Positions 30,428-41,379 of a stretch of DNA of 64,000 nt are shown in pieces. The notes beneath the pieces were generated by a model, which made no database searches, had not been told where the DNA came from, and saw nothing but the letters and a program-made list of their open reading frames with translations. This DNA comes from Lucinisca nassula (lineage: Eukaryota; Mollusca; Bivalvia; Lucinida; Lucinidae), in the NCBI GenBank assembly GCA_963580285.1, contig OY757026.1, positions 68,759,396 to 68,823,395 of the forward strand, read 5' to 3'. Numbering within the stretch: the first letter of the stretch is position 1; every line of letters begins with the position of its first letter. A program made the position numbers and the translations under genes.

Positions 30428-33060
30428 AGCTCACCAGAGCCGAAGGCTCCGGGGCAGCTTATAGGATGGACATTGTCCGTCGTCATCGTCGTCTGCGTCT
30501 GCGTCGTCGTCGTTAACACTTTCAAACGACATCTTCTCTGAAGCCACTAGGCCGATTGAGAACAAATTTTATCTGTAGCATCCTTGGGCAGTGGGGATTG
30601 AAAGTTTGTGTTTTTAATGAAAATCGGCTCATTAGTTTGGTTGCTATGGCAACTTAGCGTTTCCATGAAATTGAAAAATGGCATTTACTGCCAAGTCTCT
30701 GCAGATATTTTGACAAAACTTTCAAAGAAATGTTACTTAGGCGATCTACTATCTGCCATATGATTTTAGGCCTACTGCTCATTTGTATTGGTTGCCATGG
30801 AAACTAAAATAAATAAAAAAAAAATAAATAAAAATTCATCTCCCTCCTCAGAAACCGTATGCTCTATTAGGCTGAGAGTTTATGGAAATATTCCCTATAA
30901 TTGCCATTACAGGTTTTGTGTTTTGTATGAAATTTGGCTCCTTAGTTTGGTTGCTATGGCAACTTAGATTTTCTATAGACTTATAATGCGGAAAATTAAA
31001 AAATGGCATTAACGACCAAGCCTTTGCAGATATTTTTCCAAAACTTTCATAAAAATATTCCTTGAGTAAACTTCTCTCAGCCATGTGCATTTATGTCAAC
31101 CTGGGGTCCCGTTGGTTGTGCCGGGGCCATGCCCCGCCCCCTCCACTTCTTAAAATGCCTTATATCTCAGAAACCTTACAGATCCCCACCCATAAACCAT
31201 ATATATTCTTGTTCCTTATGATAAGATACATTAAGTGGCCCCAACCTGGGGGTCCCCAGGGATATGCCGGGGACATGCCCCACCCCCTCCACTTCATAAA
31301 GTGTCATTTATCTCAGTGACCATTCAGATCCCCACCCCTCTTGTTCCCTTTGATAAGACACACTCAGTAACACCAACCTGAGCGTTCCCCTGGATGTGCT
31401 GGGGCCATGCCCTACCCCTCCATTTCATTAAAGGCCCAGTATCCCAGAAACCTTACAGATCCCCACCCCTGAACCATATATATTCTCGTTCCTTATGATA
31501 AGTTGCATTCAGTGACACCAACCTGGGGGGCACTCGAGATGTGCCGGGTTCATGCCCAACCCCCTCCACTTCATAAAAAGCCAAATATTCCAGAAACCTT
31601 ACAGACCTCACCCCTAAACCATATATATTCTTGTTCCTTATGATAAGATGCATTAAGTGACACCAACCTGGGGGTCGTCCCTGGATGTGCCGGGGACATG
31701 CCCCATCACCTCCACTTTATGAAATGTCATTTTCTGAGACACCAGTCAGATCCCCTCCCCTAAACCATATGTATTCTTGTTCCTTATGATAAGACGCACT
31801 AAGTGACACCAACCTGTGGTCCCCCCTGGATGTGCCGGGGCCATGCAAAACCCCCTCTTGTCTTCATAAAAGGCCAAATAATCCTGAAACCTTACAGATC
31901 CCCACCCCTTAACCATATATATTCTTGTTCCTTATGATAAGACATATTCAGTGACACCAACCTTCACAAAAGACCATATGTCTGAGAAACTGTTCAGAGC
32001 CCTACCCCTAAACCATGTATGTTCTTGTTCCTTATGATAGGACGCAATCAGTGACACCTGCATGCCCCCCCCCCCCTGGGTGACACGGGCCATGCCCCGC
32101 CCCTTACTTCATTAAAAGTTATATATCACAGAAAACCTTCAGATCCCCACCCCTTAACCATATATATTCCTTTTCCTTATGATAAGAGCCGTTTTCATAA
32201 CAGGCCATATATCTCAGAAACCATTCAAATCCCCACCCCATAATCACATATATTCTTGTTCATTGTTATTAGACACATACAGTCACCTTCATCTTGTGGG
32301 GTCCGCAAGAGCCATTTCTCTCCTATACACTTCATAAAAGGGCCTCAAACCTCAGAAACCGTTCAGCATTCAGAGACAACAAATTCTTGGGCTTTTCTGG
32401 GATCCGCCATACCCGAATCCCTCCACTGCTTAAAAGGCCTTACATCTAAGGAGCCATAAATATCCCCACAGCTAAACCATATATATCTGTTCCTTTTGAT
32501 AAGACGCATTTAGTGACACCAACCAGGGCTCCATTGGGTGCATGCCCCACCATCCCTACTTTATAAAACACCTAATATTTCAGATACAGTCCACATGAGT
32601 GCTCATTTGGGTATGGGGTTTGTTTGGGAGACTTTATAATTGGTAGATTAAAAACGTTTCATGTTAAAAAACGTGGCTGTCATCCTGAGCTCTGGTTTAT
32701 GAAATTGGCTCTTTGGTTTGTTTGCTATGGCAAGTTAAGAGTTTCCATTGACTTATAATGGGTAAAATTGAAAACAGACATTTATGCCTTTCAAGATGTT
32801 TTGTCAAACTTTCATAGAAACGTTCCTTTAATAATGTTCTTTTAGGCCTATTGGTTGCCACAGATGGGAAATTGTCAATTGTCATCTGTTGTCCTGCAAC
32901 AACACTTTCACGTGACATAAGACCTCTGAAGCCACTAGGCTGATTGGTCCAAATTTTATCTGTAGCATCCTTGGGCACAGGGCTTCCATGGTTAATTAAA
33001 ATTCACTGCTGCCAGTGGGCAGTGCCCCCTGAACTCTGGTGAGCATATGGGCTCATGAGC
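30428..33060. repeat. Long AGCTCACC...GGTGAGC repeat with internal arrays
   Basis: Begins GAGCTCACCAGAGCCGAAGG and ends CTCTGGTGAGCATATGGGC. Early part: GTCGTCATCGTCGTC and repeated 'GGTTGCTATGGCAACTTAG' segments (30640, 30945, 32720). Middle (about 31130-32620): a diverged tandem array of period about 145 bp, each unit with CAGATCCCCACCCC, CATATATATTCTTGTTCC, GATAAGACGCATT and CATGCCCCACCCC. No coding capacity found. This is a repeat type I associate with bivalves. The Penelope element starts immediately after it. Confidence 0.65.
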
Positions 33061-33061
33061 C

Positions 33062-34639
33062 TCTTGTTTAGATTTGATCATGAATTCAGCCACCAAGTTT
33101 GCTGTGTGTGTTAACGAAGGCCAAGACAAGCTTCCTACGCTATACTGGTTACCAAAACTTCATAAAAAACCTTACAAAGCACGGTTTATTGCAAATTCTA
33201 GTTCTTGCACTACCACTGAACTTTCTAAATTATTAACTTCCTGTCTTACTGCTATTAAAACGCATGTAATTAAATATTGTGATAAAGTCTTTGAAAGATC
33301 AGGAAGAAATCTGTTTTGGTCTATAAAAAATTCGAATGAGGTTTTATGGCCATTTTGTGGGAAAGTAACTGTCCATATGGCCTTCCTTTGTTTAGGTTTC
33401 CATTATGGTCTGGTCGCTTAATGTTTGTATTTCTTTCCCTTTGGTGTCTTTTATGGATGGAGTAAGTTAATTGTATCAATTCCTGATCTTTGTTTTACTT
33501 CTACTTTAAATAAATTGAAATCTAGACAGTTTCGTGCTTCTAGTCTGTCTACCTACGATTTTTCCACTCTTTACACTACACTTCCTCATAATCTTATAAA
33601 AGAAAAGCTTAATGATTTAATTGAATGGGCTTTTCACAGAGAAGATTCTCTCTATCTTGCATGTAATGTCAGAAATGCATTTTTCACTTCTAAAGAGCAT
33701 AAGAATTATACACTTTGGTCATGTCAGAAAGTGTGTGATGCCCTCACCTTTCTACTTGACAATATTTATATTAGATTCGGTACTAAGTTATTTAGACAAA
33801 TTGTGGGTATTCCGATGGGTACTAATTGCGCACCTCTTGTGGCTGATCTGTTCTTGTATTGTTATGAAAGAGACTTCATTTTGTCGCTTTCCATTGATAA
33901 CCAATCTGAAATTATTGAAGCTTTTAGCTCTACTTCTAGATATTTAGATGATTTATTAAATATTGATAATACCTATTTTGATGGTTTGATCAGTCAGATT
34001 TACCCCCTAGAACTTCAGTTAAATAAAGCAAATTCTTCTGATACCGAGGCCCCGTTTTTGGATTTACATTTATCTATTGTAGATGGATTTGTTTCGTGCA
34101 AAATCTATGATAAACGCGATGAATTTGATTTTGAGATTGTAAATTTTCCTTTTTTGGATGGTGATGTTCCTCGTGCGCCATCCTATGGCGTTTATATTTC
34201 GCAATTAATTCGATTTGCTAGAGTGTGTAGTCATGTAACTGACTTCAACACTCGTAATAAATTATTAACGGCTAAACTCCTTTATCAAGGTTATCGGTAC
34301 CATAAACTACGCAAAGCCTTTTCAAAATTTTATAGACGCCATTCTGATTTAATTTTAAAATTCAATATTGGACTTAAATCTCTTCTGCAACAAGGTCTAT
34401 CGGAACCCGAATTTTATGGTGACTTAGTATATAAATTCAGAAAAATATATAACCGCAATGACTTCAGCACCCAATTTCGTAAAATCATTCTTCGATATAA
34501 AAAGATTGGGTACAACATGGATATTATACGACAGACTGCATGCATGGTAGTTAACCCAATCACGGTTGGCAACTTTGCTTCCCTCTTTAATTGCACGCCG
34601 GTGGGTCAGGCCTCAGATTCTATGACGGCTCCAACGTAA
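33062..34639 (+). pseudogene. Penelope-like reverse transcriptase, interrupted
   Basis: The N-terminal part runs LPTLYWLPKLHKKPYKARFI, then SGRNLFWSIKNSNEVL; the frame is then broken by the 162-bp insertion and resumes NKLKSRQFRASSLSTYDFST, LYTTLPHNLIKEKL, RQIVGIPMGTNCAPL, SRYLDDLLN (catalytic YLDD), TEAPFLDLHLSI, DFDFEIVNFPFLDGDVPRAP, YGVYISQLIRFARVCSH, ending TPVGQASDSMTAPT and a stop. In PLE family members as I recall them, NSNEVL and NKLK are adjacent, so the interruption is a true insertion. It is in frame in length (54 codons) but brings a TAA at 33419-33421. Catalytic residues are intact. Confidence 0.88.
33347..33508 (+). mobile_element. 162-bp Penelope 3'-end self-insertion
   Basis: Starts TGGCCATTTTGTGGGAAAG and ends at the family's 3' terminus TTTTACTTCTACTT. 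By eye it is identical over its length to 35047-35204, the 3' end of the very element it interrupts, whereas the copy at 29510-29665 differs at several bases. Flanks allow a TTTA or TA duplication (GTTTTA | ...CTACTTTA). It looks like a severely 5'-truncated retro-insertion. Confidence 0.75.
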
Positions 34640-35204
34640 AGGCTTATTGAAAATTAAAGAGATAATGTTGGTTGGTGCCTGATGCTCTGTCTCTGGTCGG
34701 GCTCATCGGAGTCTAACTGTTGGTTTTCTTTTGCTCCAGCATTTCAGTGGTTTCTTGCTGTCGAGTCCTCACCGTTGTCTCACCTCTGTGGTTCTTTGAT
34801 TTCTGTGTTCACGGAGATGTTGCACTGATGAGTTAGGAGGCCTTCATGCGGACTGAACAAATTATTTGTCTAAATCGCGACGGAAGTAAGGGCGAGGATT
34901 GTGGCCACGTAAAATCGATTTAAGCCCCCCAGTGGAAATCTTCCACTGACCGTTCCAAGGCGGCTCTTCTGTGGCGATTTATTTATGTTGTTGTTAGTTA
35001 CTTACTGTGTGTATCACTTGTGTCTTTTAATTTTGGATGGCCATATGGCCATTTTGTGGGAAAGTAACTGTCCATATGGCCTTCCTTTGTTTAGGTTTCC
35101 ATTATGGTCTGGTCGCTTAATGTTTGTATTTCTTTCCCTTTGGTGTCTTTTATGGATGGAGTAAGTTAATTGTATCAATTCCTGATCTTTGTTTTACTTC
35201 TACT
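34640..35204 (+). repeat. Penelope 3' non-coding region
   Basis: Contains GTCTCTGGTCGGGCTCATCG, CACTGATGAGTTAGGAGGCC, GGCGAGGATTGTGGCCACG and the GGCCATATGGCCATTTTG block. Together with the fragments elsewhere it defines the repeated terminal region that PLEs often carry at both ends. 34816-34876 can be folded into a degenerate hammerhead. Confidence 0.7.
34816..34876 (+). ncRNA. Degenerate hammerhead-like motif in Penelope tail
   Basis: CTGATGA at 34825-34831, a long imperfect stem II, GAAC where GAAA is expected (34855-34858), stem III CAAA/TTTG with loop TTA, cleavage-like triplet GTC (34868-34870), and stem I possible between GATGTT.GCA and TAAATC. Hammerheads are known in PLE terminal repeats. 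The altered GAAA core means it is probably inactive here. Similar segments occur in the fragments at 1590, 2258, 18165 (minus) and 29282. Confidence 0.38.
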
Positions 35205-35560
35205 TATCATTTTCCTAAATAATGTGGTCTCATCCCTATATAGAGATGAGACTCATTCCTTCAGCCCAGGATTTTAGTATGTCATTTAAGGTGAGACCAC
35301 ATTTTCTTCTCTTCATAGAAGTGAGACCACATTTTTAGATTTGCCATGAATTCATCGTTTTCCTTAATAATGTGGTATCATCTCTATATATAGAGAGGAG
35401 ACCATATTCCTCCAGCCCAGGCTTTAAGTATGTTATTTAAGGTGAGACCAGATTTTTTTCTCTATACAGGAATGAGACGACATTTATTAAATAAATTTAC
35501 CATGAATTTATCATTTTCCTAAATAATGTGATTTTATCCCTATTCAGCTGTAATTTTGTC
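35203..35560 (+). repeat. AATAATGTGG tandem repeat
   Basis: About 2.6 units of about 130 bp, each TCATTTTCCTAAATAATGTG, CCCTATATAGAGATGAGAC, CAGCCCAGG.TTTTAGTATG, GGTGAGACCACATTTTC. The Penelope 3' end abuts the first unit. Confidence 0.6.
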
Positions 35561-36284
35561 ATTCTTTCAGCCTGGGCTAAACTTAATACTTTTTAATTTT
35601 AGGCCGCATTTTGTCACTTTATAGACATGGGTCCATATTAGAGAGCATTGACGGAATAAATCACATGTAGTGATATTTGTACACACTCCAAACATGCCGC
35701 CGTTTTTAAACTGTCGTTTTCTGTATCCAAATATCTCAGATTGAGCTTCTTTTTTGTTGATGCCATCCTCATGATTTACCATTGGTTATTTTTTAAAATA
35801 AAGATGTAAGATGCAACTAAAGAATAAGTCCTAAGTTAATGTTTGAAAATAATAAAATACAAAATACTAAAAAAAAAAAAAAATGAACGTTTGTGGAATT
35901 TCTAGGGCTGTATGTAGTTGTAGCATGCGGTTTGCAAATGGGTAAGTTACTGTAAGCATTCTAAAAATGATACATCGCCGTCCTTCTTACAATCGTCTAA
36001 AAACCAATTGATCCTAACAATACTGCTGAGGTAAAATATCTGTTTACATCGGAAGCTTATCACAATTTGCTATAATAAGTGACGGGAAGAATGTAGCTGC
36101 TCTTATTTCGCGCATTCAGAAGATTTTACAGTCTTCTGTAGAACAGAATGAAGAACAAAAACAACGTTTTGCGTAGTTACGTCCCTTAATTTTCGCGCCA
36201 TTCTCAGAGGTCGCTTTAATTTTGCCACGTCATTGAGGTGCTTTATGTAAACAAGTCCGCCAAGTGCGTGAAAATGGCTGGCGT
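35561..36284. other. Spacer
   Basis: No gene or repeat family recognised; an A-run at 35868-35883. Confidence 0.3.
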
Positions 36285-36362
36285 TCTACAGAATAAAAGT
36301 AGAGACAATGATCAGGAATCGATACAATCAACCCACAGCTCCCATCAGAGACACCAAAGAGA
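36285..36362 (-). mobile_element. Penelope-like element, short tail fragment
   Basis: AATAAAAGTAGAGACAATGAT...CAGCTCCCATCAGAGACACC: the complement of the last about 75 bp of the family. Confidence 0.6.
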
Positions 36363-36689
36363 AGTCTGGAAATCACAGTTTTATGATATGAGTTTGCAAG
36401 GTATGTTGATAAGAAAGTAATTTTATGACATTCAAATGATTACTCCTCATAACTGAAGCCGCTTTTGCACTCTCCGTATCTGTGGCACCGTGAACGAAGT
36501 AAAAACCTGCTAAAATATAACGCGATCCAGATAGTTCCTAGTGGTACTTGAGTTGCCCTGGTGCAAAAAATACATGGTTTAGAAAAGAATAATGGGTCTC
36601 ATTGTTAAGATGTCCTTGTTTATTTTGATACGAATTTTATCTACTTCTGACCACTATACAGGTACGAAGACTTCTTAGACCCACAAATT

Positions 36690-37080
36690 AAACTTATGCC
36701 ATAATTTGTTCAGTCCGCATGGAGGCTTCTCAATTCATTCACTCTCCGACAACACAAAACTCAAACAATTGCAGAGATGAAACAACGGTGGGGACTCGAC
36801 AGCAATAAATCACTGAATTGCTGGAGCAATGATAAACCAACAGTTCGACTCCGATGGGCCCAACAGAGACAGAGCATCAGGCACCAACTAACATTACATA
36901 AGCAAGTCTTTACGCTGGAACCGACAGAGAATCTGAGGTCTGACCCACCGACGTGCAAATGAAGAGGGAAGCAAAATTACCAACCGTGTTTGGGTTAACT
37001 ACCATGCATGCCGTCTGTCGTATAACATTTATGTTGTAGTCAATCTTTTTATATCGATGAATGATTTCAGAGGTATCAAA
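36690..37080 (-). mobile_element. Penelope-like element, RT C-terminus and 3' fragment
   Basis: Minus strand: RT end YKKIDYNINVIRQTACMVVN, PNTVGNFASLF and ASDS-like TSDSLSVPA (36910-37080), then the 3' region as far as TTGTTCAGTCCGCATGGAG. The 3' terminal block is missing. Confidence 0.72.
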
Positions 37081-37336
37081 AAACCAAACTGGTATCAACA
37101 CTAAAGAAGGTCTATGGAAGGCATCATGATCTTGTTGATCCGTACAGTGTGGCCATTTCCAGAATTATTTCTGATGTGATTGCCAATGGAAAGCGAAGAT
37201 GATGCCAGGGGTATCAAAAACAAACACACTGGTCCCAACACTAAAGAAGTTCTATGGGAGGCATCATAATCTTGTCGATCCGTACAATGTGGCCATTTCC
37301 AGAATAATTTCTGATGTATTTGCCAATGGAAAGCCA
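37071..37336 (+). repeat. Two-copy direct repeat (about 133 bp)
   Basis: 37071-37205 and 37206-37336 are diverged copies: GGTATCAAAA.C.AAC...CTGGT, AACACTAAAGAAG, GATCCGTACA.TGTGGCCATT, TCTGATGT..TTGCCAATGG. The second copy can be read LVDPYNVAISRIISDVFANG, protein-like but not recognised. Adjoins the Penelope RT fragment. Confidence 0.55.
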
Positions 37337-37961
37337 TAGGAAGACTTCCAAAAATTCTGACATACCCTTCTCGACATTCACTCCTTTTCTTCGTTCTGGG
37401 CGATTGGCATGGTGGGCGAAGCTTGCTTACCAAGTAATGCTTACTATCCTAGGACGCCTGATTACACTCTTCTGGAGTCCATGTCTGTTGGTCTGAACAT
37501 TAATATTTGCCATTTGTCTATGGATTAATGATTTTGGATTAACGCTTAGGTACTACGACCTAAACTACTTAACGAAATTGGGTACTGAAATCAATGCAAG
37601 TATATTCTTTTTGAATTTATATACTAAGTCACTATAAAATTTGAAATTAAATCGGAATGGCGTGTTTGATGAAAAACTTATATAAGTAAACAAGGAAAAC
37701 TGTTTAATATATATATATCTCCACTTTCTCTTCGTCTTTCCGGCTTTGATTTGTCATTTAAAAATTTAGAGAGTTTTAGCAAACCTGCAGCCAATATCCA
37801 TGTTAGAAATCCAATTATACACCTTTGCATCATACTGGTCTGCGATGAAATGGCAGCAATGATTAAGACGTAATTGGACCATGCGGGATTATGTTTACAG
37901 AATAACTAATTGAAATTGATAAACAGAAGATAATCTATAAAACTGTTAGAATACTATAGAA
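37337..37961. other. Spacer
   Basis: No gene recognised. 37637-37662 (TTTGAAATTAAATCGGAATGG) resembles the first bases of the window. Confidence 0.3.
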
Positions 37962-38189
37962 TTAACCCATTGCATGCGGGAAACCCCTGAAGGGGTACCT
38001 TGGCAAACAGTACAAGCCCAGATCAGACGCCGCATAACGCGGCGTCTGATCAGGGTTTGCACTGTTTGCTGACGGGATATTCCGTCAAAAATAGAATCAA
38101 AACAAAAAAGGGCATGCCATCCATTATATGACAAATGGACTTGTCTGACATATAGCAATGGAAGAGCCCACCAGTATACAATGGGTTAA
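37962..38189. mobile_element. piggyBac-like MITE with GACGCCGC hairpin
   Basis: TTAA then CCCATTG...CAATGGG then TTAA: a TTAA target duplication and CCC-start terminal repeats, the signature known for piggyBac. The internal hairpin AGATCAGACGCCGC/GCGGCGTCTGATC extends into GCAAACAGT...ACTGTTTGC. 228 bp, no transposase. Confidence 0.72.
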
Positions 38190-38298
38190 GCAAAAATGCA
38201 ACACGTTTCTGAAATCCAGTGGGACTGATCAAATCAAGAATTTCAATGAAGTTATTTAAATCTATCATCCCAAGGGAAATACCCGTGAATTGGAAAAA

Positions 38299-38536
38299 TG
38301 AGCCCCGCCAAGCGAATTTTTGTCTTCGAGCATTCCGTCATGACAAATTTTAACTGCGCATGCCCAGCAATTCAGAGGGGCCAGGGATATGGCTTTATGT
38401 CTGAAGGTTCCTCTTGATTCACTGCTTGTATGAGCGAGCAGCGAAGGTTCTGGCGAGACTGCGCGGATGCGCAGGCTCGCCTGAACATTCGCTGCTCGCA
38501 TAGGCGATAAGTACCAAAATCGCTTGACGGGGCCCA
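38299..38536 (-). mobile_element. Family D MITE, copy 2
   Basis: TGAGCCCCGCCAAGCGAAT to ATCGCTTGACGGGGCCCA; flanks AA on both sides. Internal hairpin as in the copy at 16269. Confidence 0.8.
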
Positions 38537-38812
38537 AATGTAGTCTATAAAATGAAATGAAATAAATGGCACCAGATATAAATGTAGCCACCTTGAACCT
38601 ACGGCCGATAAGAAAATCAATCGTTTGAGAGAGAATGAGTGTAGTAGAGAGAGAATCATGCATACAGACAGGCAGACAGACAGACAGACAGAAGACTTTG
38701 TTCGCCGTTTCAAAATAGAAGGAAAAGGTTCTCGTAAAGTACCACAGACAACGAAAACAGATATCTCTAGCCACCTAAGGTAGGAAATGTTCAGCCATGT
38801 ACATGTATTTTA

Positions 38813-39780
38813 GCTCGCGTGAGCAAAAGATGCTAAAGGTGATTTTTTTGTGATCGGCCTCAGTCCGTCGTGCGTCGTCAACAATTTTAAATGACATCTC
38901 CTAAACCACTGAGCCAATTCCACAATAATTTCAGAGGAATGTTTCTTGGGTGAACTGCAACCAAAATTACTCAAATCTTTCGGCTCGGATGAACAAGAGG
39001 GCCACCAGATCTAAAGACAGAATAAACAACGTTTAAACACTTTCTCCTCCTTATCCACTGGATGGATTTTGAAATAGTGTCACAGGGAAGTTCCTTGGGT
39101 GACCCTCTAACAATTACTCAGAAGAACAAGATGGTATCTAGGTCTAAAAATAGGAAAATAGTTTATACGACTTCTCCTTCTTTACCAGTGGATGGATATT
39201 GGAATAATTACACCGGAATGTTCCTTGGGTGACCTAGCCCAAAATTGCTCTAATTGTTCTGCTTTGAAGAAAAGATGACCCACTGATCTAAAAATAGGAA
39301 AAAAAAAACCAACATTTAAACGACTTGTCCTCTTTAACTAGTGAATGCATTTTGATATAGTTTCACAGGCGTGTTCCTTGAGGGACTTTTTACCAAAATA
39401 GCTCAAACGGTTCCACTCAGAGAAATAAGATGGCCGCCAGAGCTAAAATAGCCCCACAAAGGGACCAGCATGTTTACATAGACTTATGTAGGGAAAAACT
39501 TTAAAAATATTTTCTTCTGATATTTGGTATTTGGTAAACACATTTAGCTTGTGAATCTGCCAAGCTTATTCAAATTATAGCCCAGGGGCAAAATCTTGCC
39601 CAGCCCAGGGGCCCACATCTGGCACATAGACTTTTATAGGGAAACCTTTTAGATAACTTTTTTGAAACCGGAAGGCTCGGGTCCTTTACCAAAGTTGCTC
39701 ACAACATAGTCCTGGGATAAAGAGTGATCTGTCCCAGGGGCCCACTTGTTTAATATAGACCCATGTATTGCCGGGGTTGG
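38813..39780 (+). repeat. TTAGCTC..GTGAGC repeat with internal tandem units
   Basis: Begins TTTAGCTCGCGTGAGCAAAAG, then GTCCGTCGTGCGTCGTCAAC and four diverged units of about 125 bp with AGTGGATGGATATTGGAATA, GGAATGTTCCTTGGGTGAC and GATCTAAAAATAGGAAAA, then a GGGGCCCAC region. A preceding (AGAC)n tract is at 38660-38690. No coding capacity. Confidence 0.55.
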
Positions 39781-40034
39781 GAACATTCTTTCGTGGAGAT
39801 TGAACATGAATTTTTTCTACGATCATTCTTTTCCTCCCGCTGGTTCAAGAAGGGCAGTTAACAGTTTCTGGCGAATGAATATGCACTGTACTGGATAGCC
39901 TCTTACGTATAAGCTTGCCAAAGAAAAATATGGATAGGTAAACAGACTGGCTCGATATGATATAAATACTGTTGACTGAGCCATAAAACTCTAATGCAAT
40001 AAACAAATAAGACCCATATAAAGGGAAAGACTTT

Positions 40035-40440
40035 TTCATTCTTCGATATAAAAAAAATGGGTACAACAGAAATTTTATACGACAGACGGCATGCATGATA
40101 TTTAACGCAATCACGGTTGACAACGATGCTTCCCTCTTAAATTGCAAGCGGGCGGGTCGGACCTCAGATTCTATGGCGATTCCAGGGTAAAGGGCTACTT
40201 AATGTAATGTTGGTTGGTACCTGATGCTCTGTCTCTGGTTGGGCGCATTAGAGCCTAACTGTTGGCGTTCTTTTGCACCAGCATTTCAATGGTTTCTCAC
40301 CGTTGTATCATCTCTGTGGTTGTTTGATTTTTGTGTTCTCGGAGATGTAGCACTTATTAGTTAGGAATCCTTCATGTGGAATGAACAAATTATTTGTCTA
40401 AATCGCGTCGACGGATTTAAGGACAGGAATACGTAAATGA
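40035..40440 (+). mobile_element. Penelope-like element, RT C-terminus and 3' fragment
   Basis: Frame remnants ATAAAAAAAATGGGTACAAC, ACGACAGACGGCATGCATG and CTCAGATTCTATGGCG, then the 3' region to GACAAATTATTTGTC, where the copy stops. Has GCACTTATTAG in place of GCACTGATGAG. Confidence 0.65.
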
Positions 40441-40573
40441 CGCCGCCGCCAAATATTACGCGCGTTGACCGGCAACATCATTGGATTCCAAACAAACGTC
40501 CTCATTGAAAACCTCATTATCCTCCATTGCCACGTCGGTTAAATTATAAAAATCTTCTGTCTCTGTTGTAAAA

Positions 40574-41092
40574 CATCAGGAAAACAAGCCTATATGATTT
40601 TGACCCCCTCGAACCTCACTTTTATATGGGCTCCGTCAAGCGATTTTGGTACTTATCGCCTATGCGAGCAGCGAAGGTTCAGGCGAGCCTGCGCATCGCG
40701 CAGTCTCGCCAGAGCCGTCGCTGCTCGCTCATACAAGCAGTGAATCAAGAGGAACCTTCAGACAGAAGGCCATATCCTTAGCCCCTCTGAATGGCTGGGC
40801 ATGCGCAGTTAAAATTTGTCATGACGGAATGCTCGAAGACACGAATTCGCTTGGCGGGGCTCATATAGTAAAACTGAGGTTTGAACGGGTATATTCTATT
40901 TTTCTAATTTCTGCTCAAAAACATAGATTGTGGGTACTCGTTAGAACCGCCTCATCGAGGCGGTTCTAACGAGTATCCACAATCTGTGTTTAGAGCAGAA
41001 ATAAGAAAAATATAGAATTTTTTTTATCTGAAAATGTACATTTTTCGGTGGTAAAATTTACAATGTATTTGTATAGGCATGTTTTCCAAATG
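40574..41092. mobile_element. Family A1 MITE carrying a nested family D copy
   Basis: CATCAGGAAAACAAGCCTATATG...CACTTTTA, family D (40627-40863), then TAGTAAAACTGAGG, a perfect palindrome centre, and ATAGGCATGTTTTCC at the end. The nested order shows that D moved after A. Confidence 0.8.
40627..40863 (+). mobile_element. Family D MITE, copy 3, with exact empty site
   Basis: 237 bp, TGGGCTCCGTCAAGCGAT to ATTCGCTTGGCGGGGCTCA. TA on each side; removing the element plus one TA restores CACTTTTATATAGTAAAAC of family A exactly. Confidence 0.88.
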
Positions 41093-41102
41093 AGATGATG
41101 CA

Positions 41103-41117
41103 GTTATTTACTTATTT

Positions 41118-41152
<35 letters not shown>
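41103..41152. repeat. (TTTA)n microsatellite
   Basis: Uninterrupted TTTA/TTAT units for about 50 bp. Confidence 0.8.
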
Positions 41153-41379
41153 TGTGCCGTATAACAATGCAAAATTCACAACGGCAAGCCATTTACTGCA
41201 ACCTTTAAAATAAAGTAGCCTGGATAAAAAGTAAACAGTCATGAGAAAATGTAAATAGAACGAACATTTAGCGACAAATGAGATCATTTTGACTACTCTC
41301 GCTGTCTATTCATTGTCTTCACGGTAACAAATGAGTGTGTTCCTAATACGCGGGTCGTTTTACATAACTTGATCAATGG

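Larger units (their letters stand above)
33062..35204 (+). mobile_element. Penelope-like element, 5'-truncated
   Basis: Reverse-transcriptase ORF (33062-34639) followed by about 565 bp of 3' sequence ending TTTTACTTCTACTT at 35204. It is the longest Penelope copy in the window and the reference for at least ten fragments elsewhere. 5'-truncated at the end of the AGCTCACC repeat. A 162-bp segment of its own 3' end is inserted within the ORF at 33347-33508. No GIY-YIG endonuclease follows the RT, so this family either has it at the missing N-terminus or lacks it. Confidence 0.88.

Noticed and set aside
33347..33508. Intron inside the Penelope RT
   Set aside because: No GT...AG at the borders, and the segment equals the element's own 3' terminus.
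37101..37433. Minus-strand 110-codon frame across the direct repeat
   Set aside because: It spans a DNA-level tandem duplication; the plus-strand reading is more protein-like but also unidentified.
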